Below the pieces are notes generated by a model. That model searched no databases and was not told the DNA's origin. It was given only the letters and a program-made list of their open reading frames with translations. A stretch of DNA of 64,000 bases from Methylobacterium sp. W2 (GTDB lineage Bacteria; Pseudomonadota; Alphaproteobacteria; Rhizobiales; Beijerinckiaceae). Below, one piece after another: positions 50,708-59,217 of the stretch; within the stretch, counting starts at the first letter, position 1; each line of letters begins with the position of its first letter. The stretch spans positions 1-64,000 of the forward strand of contig NZ_VMOA01000013.1 of assembly GCF_020662345.1 (NCBI RefSeq), in the 5' to 3' direction. Position numbers and translations under genes: made by a program.

Positions 50708-52900
50708 CTATTCCCCTACCCCGAACAGCTTTTCCAGGAAATTCCGGTCGTCCTGGCTCGGCCCGCGGGCGCGCTGGTTGGCGGCGACGCGGGGCGGCGG
50801 GGCTGCGGATTGCGGCTCGCCGAGGAGGGCGCCGATCAGGCCCCCCGGTGCGGTGCCGGTGGTGGCGGGAACCTCCGCCGGGGCGCGGTTGCGCCAATGG
50901 TTCGCGCCGGGCAGCATCGTCGGAGTCTGGCCCTTGAGGGCCACGGTCATGTAGGTCTTCCAGATCTCGCCGGGCAGGTTGCCGCCGGAGACCTTCTTGG
51001 TGGATTCCCCGTCGTCGTTGCCGAGCCAGACGCCGGTGACGAGGGTCGCCGAGTAGCCGATGAACCAAGCATCGCGGAAATCCTGGCTGGTGCCGGTCTT
51101 GCCGGCGAGGTCCCAGCCCGGAACCTCGGCCTTCTTCGCGGTGCCTGAGACGAAGGTCTCGTGCATCATCGCGTTCATCATCGAATCCGTCTCGGCGCTC
51201 ATCACCCGTCCGAGATTGGTGTCCTTGCGCTGGTAGAGCGCCTTGCCCGTCGTGCTCTTCACGTTGGCGATGACATAGGGGTTCACCCCCGTGCCGCCAT
51301 TGGCGAAGGCAGCGTAGGCGCCCACCATCTCCAGCGGTGTCACTTCCGAGGTGCCGAGCGCCAGGGAGCCGTTGGCCTGCAGCGGCGACGAGATGCCGAG
51401 GCGCTGGGCCGCCTGGACCACCGCCTTCGGGCCGACTTCCTGGCCGAGGCGCACGGCCACCGTGTTGAGCGAGAGCGCCAGCGCCTCGCGCAACGGGACC
51501 GGCCCGCGATAGTCGCGCGAGTAGTTCTCCGGGTTCCAGCCCTTGATGCTGATCGGCGCGTCGTCGCGCACGGTGTCCGGGGTCAGGCCGCGCTCCACGG
51601 CGGCGAGGTAGACGAAGGGCTTGAACGAGGAGCCCGGCTGGCGCTTGGCGGTGGTGGCCCGGTTGAACTGGCTCTGGGCGTAGTCGCGCCCGCCGATGAG
51701 CGCCCGGATCGCCCCGTCCGGCCGCATCGAGACCACGGCCCCCTGGGCGACGTTGTAGCGCGCGCCCTTCTGGTTCAGCTCGTCCACCAGCGCCTTCTCG
51801 GCCGCGCCCTGGAGGCGGGTATCGACGGTGGTGGTGACGACGATGTCGGCGTCGAATTTCGGCAGGAAGTCGTCGAGGACGTCCATGACGAGATCGGCCA
51901 CGTAATTGGCCGAACCGCCGCCGCGGCTGCTCGCCGGCCGTGCAGGCGTCGCGAGTGCGAGCTTCACGTCGGCGGGCTTGGCGAAACCGAGTTCCTCCAT
52001 CGCCGCGAGGACCTGGGCCGCCCGCGCCTGGGCAGCGGGCAGGTTGCGGTTGGGGGCGAGACGCGAGGGCGCCTGGACGAGGCCGCCGAGCATGGCGGCT
52101 TCGGCCAGCGTCACCGCCTTGGCGGGCTTGCCGAAATAGCGCTGGGCGGCGGCCTCGATGCCATAGGCGCCGGCGCCGAAATAGACCCGGTTCAGGTAGA
52201 GTTCGAGGATCTCGTCCTTGGTGTAGCGGTGCTCCAGCCACAGGGCGAGGATCGCCTCCTGGATTTTTCGCGATGCGGAGCGCTCGGGCGTCAGGAACAG
52301 GTTCTTGGCGAGCTGCTGCGTCAGGGTCGATCCGCCCTGCGAGACGCCGCGGCGGGTGATGTTCTGGGCGACGGCGCGGGCGATGCCTACCGGGTCGACG
52401 CCGAAATGGCTGTAGAAGCGCCGGTCCTCGATCGCCACGAAGGCACGCGGCAGATAGGGCGGCAACTCGCCGATGCTCACCACCCGTCCGCCGGTCTCGC
52501 CGCGATTGGCCAGAAGCGAGCCGTCGCTGGCGAGGATGGCGATGTTGGGCGGACGCTTCGGGACGGCGAGCTGGTCGATCGGCGGCAGCTGCGAGGCATG
52601 GTAGGCCACCAGCCCCGCGACGGCGATGACGCCCCACAGGCCGAGTACGAGGGTGCCGTAGAAGAGACCGCCCAGGAACGAGCGCCGGCGCGGCTTGCGG
52701 GCCGCCGCCTTGGCCCGCGCCGGGGCGCGCCGGGGGCCATCGTCCTGGCCGTTGCTGCTCGTCGCGCGTCTGCCCACACCGCCTCCGGCGCGATCGTCGC
52801 CGTTGAGCCGCAGGTTGAGGTCGCCGCGACCACCGATGCGCCCTTCGGGCACGTCGAAGTTCGGCTCCTCCCGCCCGCGTCCCTTGCGTCCGTTCGCCAT
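50708..52900 (-). CDS. Class A penicillin-binding protein (PBP1A family)
   Basis: 730 residues. A basic cytoplasmic tail (1-73) precedes one membrane helix (about 78-100). The glycosyltransferase domain has AIEDRRFYSHFGVD with catalytic Glu158, then GGSTLTQQLAKNLFL and RKIQEAILALWLE. The transpeptidase domain has SSFKP (Ser424, Lys427), SLN (477-479) and KTGT (601-604), all intact. It polymerises and cross-links peptidoglycan. Length is in the usual range; only the C-terminus carries a short Pro/Ala tail. Convergent with the beta-helix gene (31 nt between stops). Confidence 0.95.
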   Translation of the reverse strand: MANGRKGRGREEPNFDVPEGRIGGRGDLNLRLNGDDRAGGGVGRRATSSNGQDDGPRRAPARAKAAARKPRRRSFLGGLFYGTLVLGLWGVIAVAGLVAYHASQLPPIDQLAVPKRPPNIAILASDGSLLANRGETGGRVVSIGELPPYLPRAFVAIEDRRFYSHFGVDPVGIARAVAQNITRRGVSQGGSTLTQQLAKNLFLTPERSASRKIQEAILALWLEHRYTKDEILELYLNRVYFGAGAYGIEAAAQRYFGKPAKAVTLAEAAMLGGLVQAPSRLAPNRNLPAAQARAAQVLAAMEELGFAKPADVKLALATPARPASSRGGGSANYVADLVMDVLDDFLPKFDADIVVTTTVDTRLQGAAEKALVDELNQKGARYNVAQGAVVSMRPDGAIRALIGGRDYAQSQFNRATTAKRQPGSSFKPFVYLAAVERGLTPDTVRDDAPISIKGWNPENYSRDYRGPVPLREALALSLNTVAVRLGQEVGPKAVVQAAQRLGISSPLQANGSLALGTSEVTPLEMVGAYAAFANGGTGVNPYVIANVKSTTGKALYQRKDTNLGRVMSAETDSMMNAMMHETFVSGTAKKAEVPGWDLAGKTGTSQDFRDAWFIGYSATLVTGVWLGNDDGESTKKVSGGNLPGEIWKTYMTVALKGQTPTMLPGANHWRNRAPAEVPATTGTAPGGLIGALLGEPQSAAPPPRVAANQRARGPSQDDRNFLEKLFGVGE

Positions 52901-53326
52901 GCGTTTCGTCTGAACCTGTGAGCGTCCCGCGATCCGGGAGGCTCAGGTACCGCACGGTAAATACGGCGGGTTTAAGGGTTCCTAACCCGCTTCTTTTTAA
53001 GGTTCTGACGGACCAACGGAATGTTAACCCGTGGGCCGGGTATCCGGCCAAGCGATATTCATGCGCCCCGCGCCACATGAAGACGATAAGGCGAGGGAGT
53101 GCTCTTGGAAACGATCGGTTTCCATCGTTTCTATTTCATCGCGGTCAGCGATGCCCGATAACCCGGTCGAGGCGGACATGCCGGGTTTCTTCAAGACTTG
53201 GCGCCGGGCACAGGCGTATCTCCCCGGCTGATCACGGGGGCCGTGGGAACGATTCCGCGGATCGGAAAGCCTGCCTCGCAAACCGCAAGAGAACGTCAAT
53301 CGGACCGAGCAGAAGGGAAACGGGCG
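52901..53326. other. Divergent promoter region between the PBP and pirin genes
   Basis: About 426 nt. The PBP side is AT-rich (TTTAAGGGTTCC and TTTTTAAGG near 52970-53000). A conspicuous palindrome at 53108-53131 is listed separately. No frame with a ribosome binding site or motif is visible, and there is no tRNA. Confidence 0.45.
53108..53131. promoter_or_regulatory. Perfect 8-bp inverted repeat, candidate operator upstream of pirin
   Basis: GAAACGAT (53108-53115) and ATCGTTTC (53124-53131) are perfect arms around CGGTTTCC. A second, overlapping inverted repeat (GGAAAC-GATCG-GTTTCC, 53107-53123) shares the same bases. Two nested dyads suggest alternative repressor binding or overlapping sites. 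It lies about 195 nt before the pirin start. Confidence 0.45.
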
Positions 53327-54265
53327 ATGAGCTGGCACAGTGCGGACGACCCGGTTCCGGGCGATCACTTTTCCTGCGACGCGATCAAGACCCTGATCGT
53401 CCCGCGCTCGCGGGATCTTGGCTCGTTCTCCGTCCGTCGCGCCCTGCCGTCGACGGAGTGCCGGATGGTCGGCCCGTTCATCTTCTTCGACCAGATGGGG
53501 CCCTCCGAGTTCCTGCTCGGCCAGGGCATGGACGTGCGGCCCCACCCGCATATCGGCCTCTCTACCGTGACCTACCTGTTCGATGGCGAGATCATGCACC
53601 GGGACAGCCTGGGTACCGAATTGCCGATCCGCCCGGGCGAGCTCAACTGGATGACGGCCGGTCGCGGCATCACCCATTCGGAGCGGACCGGCGCCGGGCT
53701 GCGCCGGACCGGCTCGAAACTGTTTGGCATCCAGAGCTGGGTCGCGCTCAGCGGCAAGGACGAGGAGGCCGCCCCCGCCTTCGAGCATTACGAGGCGGAC
53801 GCGCTGCCGGTCCTCACCGGCGAGGGCAAAACCGTTCGGCTGATCGCCGGCGAGGCCTTCGGCGCCAGATCGCCGGTGCGAACGTCGAGCCCGATGGTCT
53901 ATGCCGACGTGATGCTGGAGGCCGGCGCCGTGCTGCCCCTCGACCCGACCTATGACGAGCGCGCGATCTACACCGTCTCCGGCGCCATCGACATTGCCGG
54001 GGACGGGTTCGGCCCCGGCCAGCTCCTCGTGTTCAATCCCGGCGACCGCATCAGTGTGCGGGCGACCGGGGCCGCGCGCTTCATGGTGCTGGGCGGCGAG
54101 CCGATGGACGGGCCGCGCCATCTCTGGTGGAATTTCGTCTCCTCGCGCCCCGAGCGGATCGAGCAGGCCAAGGAGGATTGGCGCCAGGCCCGCTTCGACA
54201 CCGTGCCCGGCGAATCCGAGTTCATTCCGTTGCCGGAATCACCCCCGCCCGTGCGCTACCCCTGA
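53327..54265 (+). CDS. Pirin-family cupin protein
   Basis: A 312-residue bicupin. The N-terminal domain has the metal-binding set: [37 protein letters not shown] (two of the His plus the Glu-side residue) and [16 protein letters not shown]. The C-terminal domain runs from about residue 195 ([14 protein letters not shown], then [13 protein letters not shown]). Bacterial pirins include quercetinases and redox regulators of pyruvate dehydrogenase; the role here is open. The start follows GAAGGGAAACGGGCG. Confidence 0.88.
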   Translation: MSWHSADDPVPGDHFSCDAIKTLIVPRSRDLGSFSVRRALPSTECRMVGPFIFFDQMGPSEFLLGQGMDVRPHPHIGLSTVTYLFDGEIMHRDSLGTELPIRPGELNWMTAGRGITHSERTGAGLRRTGSKLFGIQSWVALSGKDEEAAPAFEHYEADALPVLTGEGKTVRLIAGEAFGARSPVRTSSPMVYADVMLEAGAVLPLDPTYDERAIYTVSGAIDIAGDGFGPGQLLVFNPGDRISVRATGAARFMVLGGEPMDGPRHLWWNFVSSRPERIEQAKEDWRQARFDTVPGESEFIPLPESPPPVRYP

Positions 54266-54334
54266 TGTGTGAGACCGGGGCGAGGCCGATGGAGCGTCGC
54301 CCGCGAATCCCCTTCAAGAGGAGATGTCGAGATC

Positions 54335-56086
54335 ATGGCTGTTGAAGCATCCGGTGCCGCGAGCGAACTCGTCCAGGTCGTGGCCCTGCTCGCCGCCGGC
54401 GTCGTCGCGGTGCCGGTGTTCAAGCGGATCGGCCTCGGCTCCGTCCTCGGCTACCTCGTGGCGGGGCTCGCCATCGGCCCGTTCGGCCTCGGCCTGTTCT
54501 CGGATGCCCACGCCATCTTGCATGTGGCGGAACTCGGCGTGGTGATGTTCCTGTTCATCATCGGGCTGGAGATGGAGCCGTCCCGGCTCTGGGGCATGCG
54601 GCGCGAGATTTTCGGGCTCGGCCTCGCCCAGGTCGGCGTCTGCATCGCGGCGCTGATGCTCGTCGGCATCGCCATGGGGTTCTCGCCGGCGATCTCGTTC
54701 GTCGCCGGCACCGGCTTCGTCCTCACCTCCACCGCCATCGTGATGCAGCTTCTCGAGGAGCGTGGGTCGATCTCGACGCCGAAGGGCCAGCGCATCGTGG
54801 CGATCCTCCTGCTGGAGGATCTCGCCATCGTGCCGCTCCTCGCCATCGTCGCGCTGCTGGCCCCTGGTGGGCAGGCGACCGGCACGATGGAGCGCCTCTC
54901 CAGCATCGGCATCGCCCTCGGGTCCGTGGCTGCCCTGGTGGCGGCGGGGCGCTGGCTGCTCAACCCGCTGTTCCGCCTGCTGGCCGCGGCCAAGGCCCGC
55001 GAGGTGATGACGGCGGCCGACCTCCTCGTCGTGCTCGGCTCGGCCCTGGCCATGCAGCTCGGCGGGTTGTCCATGGCCATGGGCGCGTTCCTGGCGGGCG
55101 TCCTCCTCTCGGAATCGAGCTTTCGGCACCAGCTGGAAGCCGATATCGAGCCGTTCCGGGGCATCCTGCTCGGCCTGTTCTTCCTCGGCGTGGGCATGTC
55201 CCTCGACCTGACGGTCATCGCCGCGAACGGGGCGCTCATCCTGACGGGCGTCGCCGCTTACATGGTGGTGAAAAGCATCGTCATCTACGCCATCGCCCGT
55301 CTCCTGCGCGCCTCGCATCCCGAGGCAATGGAGCGCGCGGCCCTGATGGCGCAGGGCGGCGAGTTCGCCTTCGTGCTCTATGCCGCCGCCGCAAGCGCGG
55401 GCATCATCGACAGCACCACCAACGCCATCCTGACGGCGACGATCATCCTCTCCATGGCCGTCACGCCGCTGATGGTCATTGCCTTCGACCGCCTCGGCCC
55501 CAAGGCCTCGGTCTCGACGGAGGGCGTCGAGGTGCCGGAGAACCTCGTGGGCAGCGCCCTCATCATCGGCTTCGGCCGCTTCGGGCAGGTGGTGAGCCAG
55601 CCGCTGATCTCGCGCGGCTGCTCGGTGTCGATCATCGACACCAACCCCGCCTATATCCGCGTCGCCGAACAATTCGGCTTCAAGATCTATTACGGCGACG
55701 GCACGCGCCTCGACATCCTGCACGCGGCCGGGGCCGCCACGGCACGGGCGATCCTGATCTGCATCGACGACCGCGAGGCCGCCCGGCGCATCGCCGAACT
55801 GGCCAAGGCCGAGTTCCCCCTGGTGCCCGTCCTCGCCCGCGCCCGCGACCGTGAGCACGCGATCGAGCTCATCCATGCCGGCGTCGCCTACCAGCTCCGG
55901 GAGACACTGGAATCGGCCCTGGCCTTCGGCGAGCAGGCGCTCCTGGCCATCGGCGACGAGCCGGATGCCGCCAGCGCGGTCATGGCCGAAGTCCGCCGCC
56001 GCGATGCCGAGCGGCTCGAGATGGAGACCGTGGGCGGGATCTATGCCGGGCGCGACCTGATCCGGGGGAATGCGGCGGAGGCCTGA
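54335..56086 (+). CDS. CPA2-family cation:proton antiporter with RCK domain (KefB/KefC-type)
   Basis: 583 residues from ATG 54335, preceded by AAGAGGAGA. About 12 membrane helices in the first 390 residues hold LGYLVAGLAIGPFGL, ELGVVMFLFIIGLEM and LLLEDLAIVPLLAI. A cytoplasmic TrkA-N/RCK domain follows, starting at GSALIIGFGRFGQVVSQPL (NAD-binding GxGxxG-like). This layout is KefB/KefC or a related potassium efflux system. No kefF or kefG ancillary gene is adjacent. Converges on the Mrp operon, so the 54-62 kb region is devoted to monovalent cation and pH control. Confidence 0.9.
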   Translation: MAVEASGAASELVQVVALLAAGVVAVPVFKRIGLGSVLGYLVAGLAIGPFGLGLFSDAHAILHVAELGVVMFLFIIGLEMEPSRLWGMRREIFGLGLAQVGVCIAALMLVGIAMGFSPAISFVAGTGFVLTSTAIVMQLLEERGSISTPKGQRIVAILLLEDLAIVPLLAIVALLAPGGQATGTMERLSSIGIALGSVAALVAAGRWLLNPLFRLLAAAKAREVMTAADLLVVLGSALAMQLGGLSMAMGAFLAGVLLSESSFRHQLEADIEPFRGILLGLFFLGVGMSLDLTVIAANGALILTGVAAYMVVKSIVIYAIARLLRASHPEAMERAALMAQGGEFAFVLYAAAASAGIIDSTTNAILTATIILSMAVTPLMVIAFDRLGPKASVSTEGVEVPENLVGSALIIGFGRFGQVVSQPLISRGCSVSIIDTNPAYIRVAEQFGFKIYYGDGTRLDILHAAGAATARAILICIDDREAARRIAELAKAEFPLVPVLARARDREHAIELIHAGVAYQLRETLESALAFGEQALLAIGDEPDAASAVMAEVRRRDAERLEMETVGGIYAGRDLIRGNAAEA

Positions 56087-56110
56087 GGAGCGGCGCCTGC
56101 CGTGCCTCAG
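56083..56110. terminator. Shared hairpin terminator between kefC-like gene and mnhG
   Basis: CTGAGG-AG-CGGC, loop GCCT, GCCG-TG-CCTCAG: ten paired bases with a small symmetric internal loop, spanning both stop codons of two convergent genes. No long T-run, but the location argues for a bidirectional terminator. Confidence 0.55.
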
Positions 56111-56448
56111 ACGTCCGGCGGAGCGTCGGGATTGCCCTCGTGGCGGTCGCGTTGCGCCGCCGCGCGGGCGAGGAGGAGGAGCGTCACCGGCGTCGTCACG
56201 GTGAGGAACACGCCGATCAGGGCGTCGCGCAGGACGAGGCGGCCCTCGATCAGGGAGAGGAGCAGCATCGAGCTCATGAGGATCAGGGCCATGCCCAGGG
56301 TCGCGCCCAGCGTGGGGGCATGGACGCGCTCGTAGAACGTCCGGAGGCGGATGAGGCCGAAGGCGCCAGTGAGCGAGAAACCCGCGCCGACGATGGCGAA
56401 CACCACCACCAACCACGCGGCCCAGACGGGCAGCTCGGTACTGTTCAC
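56107..56448 (-). CDS. mnhG: Mrp/Pha antiporter subunit G
   Basis: 113 residues from GTG 56448, which overlaps the mnhF stop as GTGA. Three helices. GAFGLIRLRTFYERVHAPTLGATLGMALIL is the PhaG/MnhG family signature, and the C-terminal tail is hydrophilic (RDRHEGNPDAPPDV). A small membrane subunit required for assembly of the Na+(K+)/H+ antiporter complex. Last gene of the operon, ending at the shared hairpin. Confidence 0.93.
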   Translation of the reverse strand: MNSTELPVWAAWLVVVFAIVGAGFSLTGAFGLIRLRTFYERVHAPTLGATLGMALILMSSMLLLSLIEGRLVLRDALIGVFLTVTTPVTLLLLARAAAQRDRHEGNPDAPPDV

Positions 56449-56729
56449 TGAATCACCTCGCCCTGCATCAGGAACTTCGCCAGCGCCACCGTGGCGGTGA
56501 AGCCGATCATGCCGAGGATCAGCGCGGCCTCGAAATAGAGGCCGCTGCCGGTGCGCATGCCGTGCACCACCACCGCCAGCATGCCGTTGAGATAGAGGGT
56601 GTCGAGGCCGAGGATCCGGTCCTGGGCGCGGGGACCGCGCAGCATCCGCCATGCGGCGAGCGCCATGGCCAGAACCAGCATCCCCTGGGCGAAGCCGAGC
56701 CCCCAATCGAGAACGGTGGTGGCGCTCAT
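56445..56729 (-). CDS. mnhF: Mrp/Pha antiporter subunit F
   Basis: 94 residues with three helices. RMLRGPRAQDRILGLDTLYLNGM is the conserved MnhF/PhaF block, with the Asp in QDRILGLD important in homologues. It starts 27 nt after mnhE, and its stop overlaps mnhG. Structural subunit of the multi-subunit antiporter in the inner membrane. Confidence 0.93.
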   Translation of the reverse strand: MSATTVLDWGLGFAQGMLVLAMALAAWRMLRGPRAQDRILGLDTLYLNGMLAVVVHGMRTGSGLYFEAALILGMIGFTATVALAKFLMQGEVIQ

Positions 56730-56756
56730 GGAATGAACCTCATCGGCCGAAGAAAA

Positions 56757-57248
56757 TCATGGGGCAAAAATCTGCATCAGCGGGCGCTCGTAGCGGTCCT
56801 TCACCCGCCGCACCCATTCCTCCCCATCTGTGTAGTCGAGCACGTGGATGAGCAGGCAGCCCGTGTTGGAATCGTACTGGACCCAGAGGGTGCCGGGCGT
56901 GCCGGTGAGGATGATCGACAGGATCGCGATGCCGAACGGCTCGCGCAGGTCGAGGGGGATCGTGACGAAACCGGTCCGCCGCTCGCCCCGGCGCAACCCG
57001 AGGATGATGCGGGCCACATCGATGTTCGAGCGCACCATGTCGTAGAGGACGATCACGGCGAGCCGGGCGAGGGTGCCGGGCGCGTGCACGCGCACCGCCT
57101 GAGGCCTCAGCGCCAGCATGACGGTGGGAACCGTGAGGCCGATCGACAACGCCAGCAGGACGTTGCCCGGTGAGAGCGGCGCGTTCAGCAAGAGCCAGGT
57201 CGAGGCGAGGCAGGCCGACAGGATGGGGTAGGGCAGGAGGCGTCTCAC
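56757..57248 (-). CDS. mnhE: Mrp/Pha antiporter subunit E
   Basis: 163 residues from GTG 57248 overlapping the mnhD stop as GTGA. Two N-terminal helices, then IVLYDMVRSNIDVARIIL and a cytoplasmic domain with GFVTIPLDLREPFGIAILSIILTGTPGT and LLIHVLD, all typical of MnhE/PhaE. Start choice rests on the overlap; no ATG is nearby. Confidence 0.92.
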   Translation of the reverse strand: MRRLLPYPILSACLASTWLLLNAPLSPGNVLLALSIGLTVPTVMLALRPQAVRVHAPGTLARLAVIVLYDMVRSNIDVARIILGLRRGERRTGFVTIPLDLREPFGIAILSIILTGTPGTLWVQYDSNTGCLLIHVLDYTDGEEWVRRVKDRYERPLMQIFAP

Positions 57249-58852
57249 GATCCACCGCCTTCCCGGATCGGCCCGAGGACGGCGCGAACATAATCCTGCG
57301 GCTGCGCCAGCCAGCGCACGGTCTCGTCGGCATAGGCGAGGGCCGGGCCGCCCCAGAGCGCCAGCGCTAGGCAGGCGGCGAGCAGGCCGGCGAGAGCGGT
57401 GAATTCCGAGAGGCGCAGGACGGGGGGCGGGTCGTCGCTCGGAACCCAGAGGTTCTTGATCCCGAGCCGCACCATCGGCATCAGCGTGGCGAAGCTCGAG
57501 AGCGTCAGCGCGGCGATGAGCCACCAGGCGGACGCGGTCATCGTACCCGTGGTGAGCCCCGTGAAGATCGCGAGCTTTCCGACGAAACCCGAGAGCGGCG
57601 GAACTCCCGCCAGCATCAGCGTACAGACGAGGAAGCCGCTCCCGAGGAGCGCCACCGCGGCGGGGATCGCCCGGCCGATCTCCGTGGCGTCGGCATCGTC
57701 GAAGGGGTCGCGGTACTCGTCGGCGAAGACGGCCTGTGCGGCCTCCAGCGGGTCGCGCCCGCGCTGCAGGATTTCGGCCAGCAGGAACAGGGCGCCTGCC
57801 GCGAGGGTGGAGCCGAGGAGGTAGTACAAGGCGCCGGAGAGCGCCCCGTCGTTGCCGCTCCCCAAAGCCGCCAGCACCGTGCCCGACGAGATCATCACCG
57901 CATAGCCCGCCGCCCGCGTGAGGTCGCGCGCGGCGAGGATACCGATGGCGCCGTAGGCCATCGTCGCGAGACCGGCGGCGAGGATCCAGGTCTGTCCGAA
58001 CCCCTCCGACAATCCCGCCCCGAACAGCAGCAGGCTCAGGCGCACCACCACGTAGACGCCGACCTTGCTGAGAATCGCGAGGATCGCGGCCGCGGGCGCG
58101 CTCGCCGCCGCGTAGGTGGTGGGCAGCCAGAACCCGAGCGGCCAGGCGCTGCACTTGATGAGGAAGGCGATGCCGAGGATGGCGCAGCCGATCTCGAACA
58201 GGGCGAGCTCCCCCGCCTCCGGCGCCGCGAGCCGCCGGGCGAGGTCGGCCATGTTGAGGGTCCCCATCGTGCCGTAGATGAGGCTGACGCCGACGAGGAA
58301 GAACAGCGAGGCGACGAGATTGACCGCGATGTAGCCGAGGCCGGCCCGGATCCGCGTCTCGCCCGATCCGTGCAGGACGAGACCGTAGGAGGCGGCCAGC
58401 ATCACCTCGAAGAACACGAACAGGTTGAACAGGTCTCCGGTGAGGAAGGCGCCGTTCACGCCCATCAGGAGCAGGAGGAACAGGCCGTGGAAGCGCGGCC
58501 CCGCCCGGCCCCAGCGGGCGAAGGAGAAGACCAGGGCGCACAGGCCCAGCACGCTGCCGAGCGCCAGCATCAGGGCCGAGAGCCGGTCGGCCACCAGTAC
58601 GATCCCGTAGGGCGCGGCCCAGTTGCCGAGGCGGTAGATCTGCGCCGCCTCGCTCGCGCGCCAGACGAGGACGAGGGATATGCCGAGGAGGGCGAGCACC
58701 GTGGCGAGGCTCAGCGCCCCTTTCAGCCGACTCCGGCGCTCGTCCATGAGGAACATCGCCCCGGCCACCGCGATCGGCAGAACGATGGGCAGGACGACGA
58801 GATGGTCGGTCCAGCCACTGACGAGGGGGGCATTCAGAACCGTGGCGTTCAT
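57245..58852 (-). CDS. mnhD: Mrp/Pha antiporter subunit D
   Basis: A 535-residue protein with about 14 helices, homologous to complex I NuoM/N proton-pumping subunits. LLLMGVNGAFLTGDLFNLFVFFEVML and FLIKCSAWPLGFWLPTTYAAASAPAAA hold the conserved Glu and Lys of the proton path, and PLSGFVGKLAIF is the C-terminal antiporter-family motif. Its start overlaps the mnhC stop by 4 nt. With MnhA it forms the ion-translocating core. Confidence 0.95.
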   Translation of the reverse strand: MNATVLNAPLVSGWTDHLVVLPIVLPIAVAGAMFLMDERRSRLKGALSLATVLALLGISLVLVWRASEAAQIYRLGNWAAPYGIVLVADRLSALMLALGSVLGLCALVFSFARWGRAGPRFHGLFLLLLMGVNGAFLTGDLFNLFVFFEVMLAASYGLVLHGSGETRIRAGLGYIAVNLVASLFFLVGVSLIYGTMGTLNMADLARRLAAPEAGELALFEIGCAILGIAFLIKCSAWPLGFWLPTTYAAASAPAAAILAILSKVGVYVVVRLSLLLFGAGLSEGFGQTWILAAGLATMAYGAIGILAARDLTRAAGYAVMISSGTVLAALGSGNDGALSGALYYLLGSTLAAGALFLLAEILQRGRDPLEAAQAVFADEYRDPFDDADATEIGRAIPAAVALLGSGFLVCTLMLAGVPPLSGFVGKLAIFTGLTTGTMTASAWWLIAALTLSSFATLMPMVRLGIKNLWVPSDDPPPVLRLSEFTALAGLLAACLALALWGGPALAYADETVRWLAQPQDYVRAVLGPIREGGGS

Positions 58853-59217
58853 GGATGCGGGTTCTCTGGATTCGGCTCCGCCTGGTGCGGCTCGCGGCCG
58901 TCCACATGGTCGCTGCCGGTGATGCCACGGGCGGCGAGCAGCACGACGAGGAAGAGCGCGGTGAGGGCAAAGCCGATCACCAGGGCGGTGAGGACCAGGG
59001 CCTGCGGCACCGGATCGTCCACGGAGACGATGTCGGCCCCGGCCCCGAGCACCGGCGGCGCGCCCACCGTCAGGCGGCCCATGGCGAAGATGAACAGGTT
59101 GACGGCGTAGCTCAGCAGCGAGATGCCCAGCACCACCTGGAAGGTGCGGGGACGCAGCATCAGCCAGATGCCCGAGGCGGCGAAGACGCCGATCCCCAGG
59201 GACAGCACGATCTCCAT
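58849..59217 (-). CDS. mnhC: Mrp/Pha antiporter subunit C
   Basis: 122 residues, NuoK-like, with three helices. FAASGIWLMLRPRTFQVVLGISLLSYAVNLFIFAMG and DPVPQALVLTALVIGFALTALF contain the conserved Glu/Asp-equivalent membrane segments of MnhC/PhaC. The start (ATG 59217) shares its A with the stop of mnhA as TGATG, so translation is coupled. The C-terminal tail is polar (DGREPHQAEPNPENPHP). Confidence 0.95.
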   Translation of the reverse strand: MEIVLSLGIGVFAASGIWLMLRPRTFQVVLGISLLSYAVNLFIFAMGRLTVGAPPVLGAGADIVSVDDPVPQALVLTALVIGFALTALFLVVLLAARGITGSDHVDGREPHQAEPNPENPHP

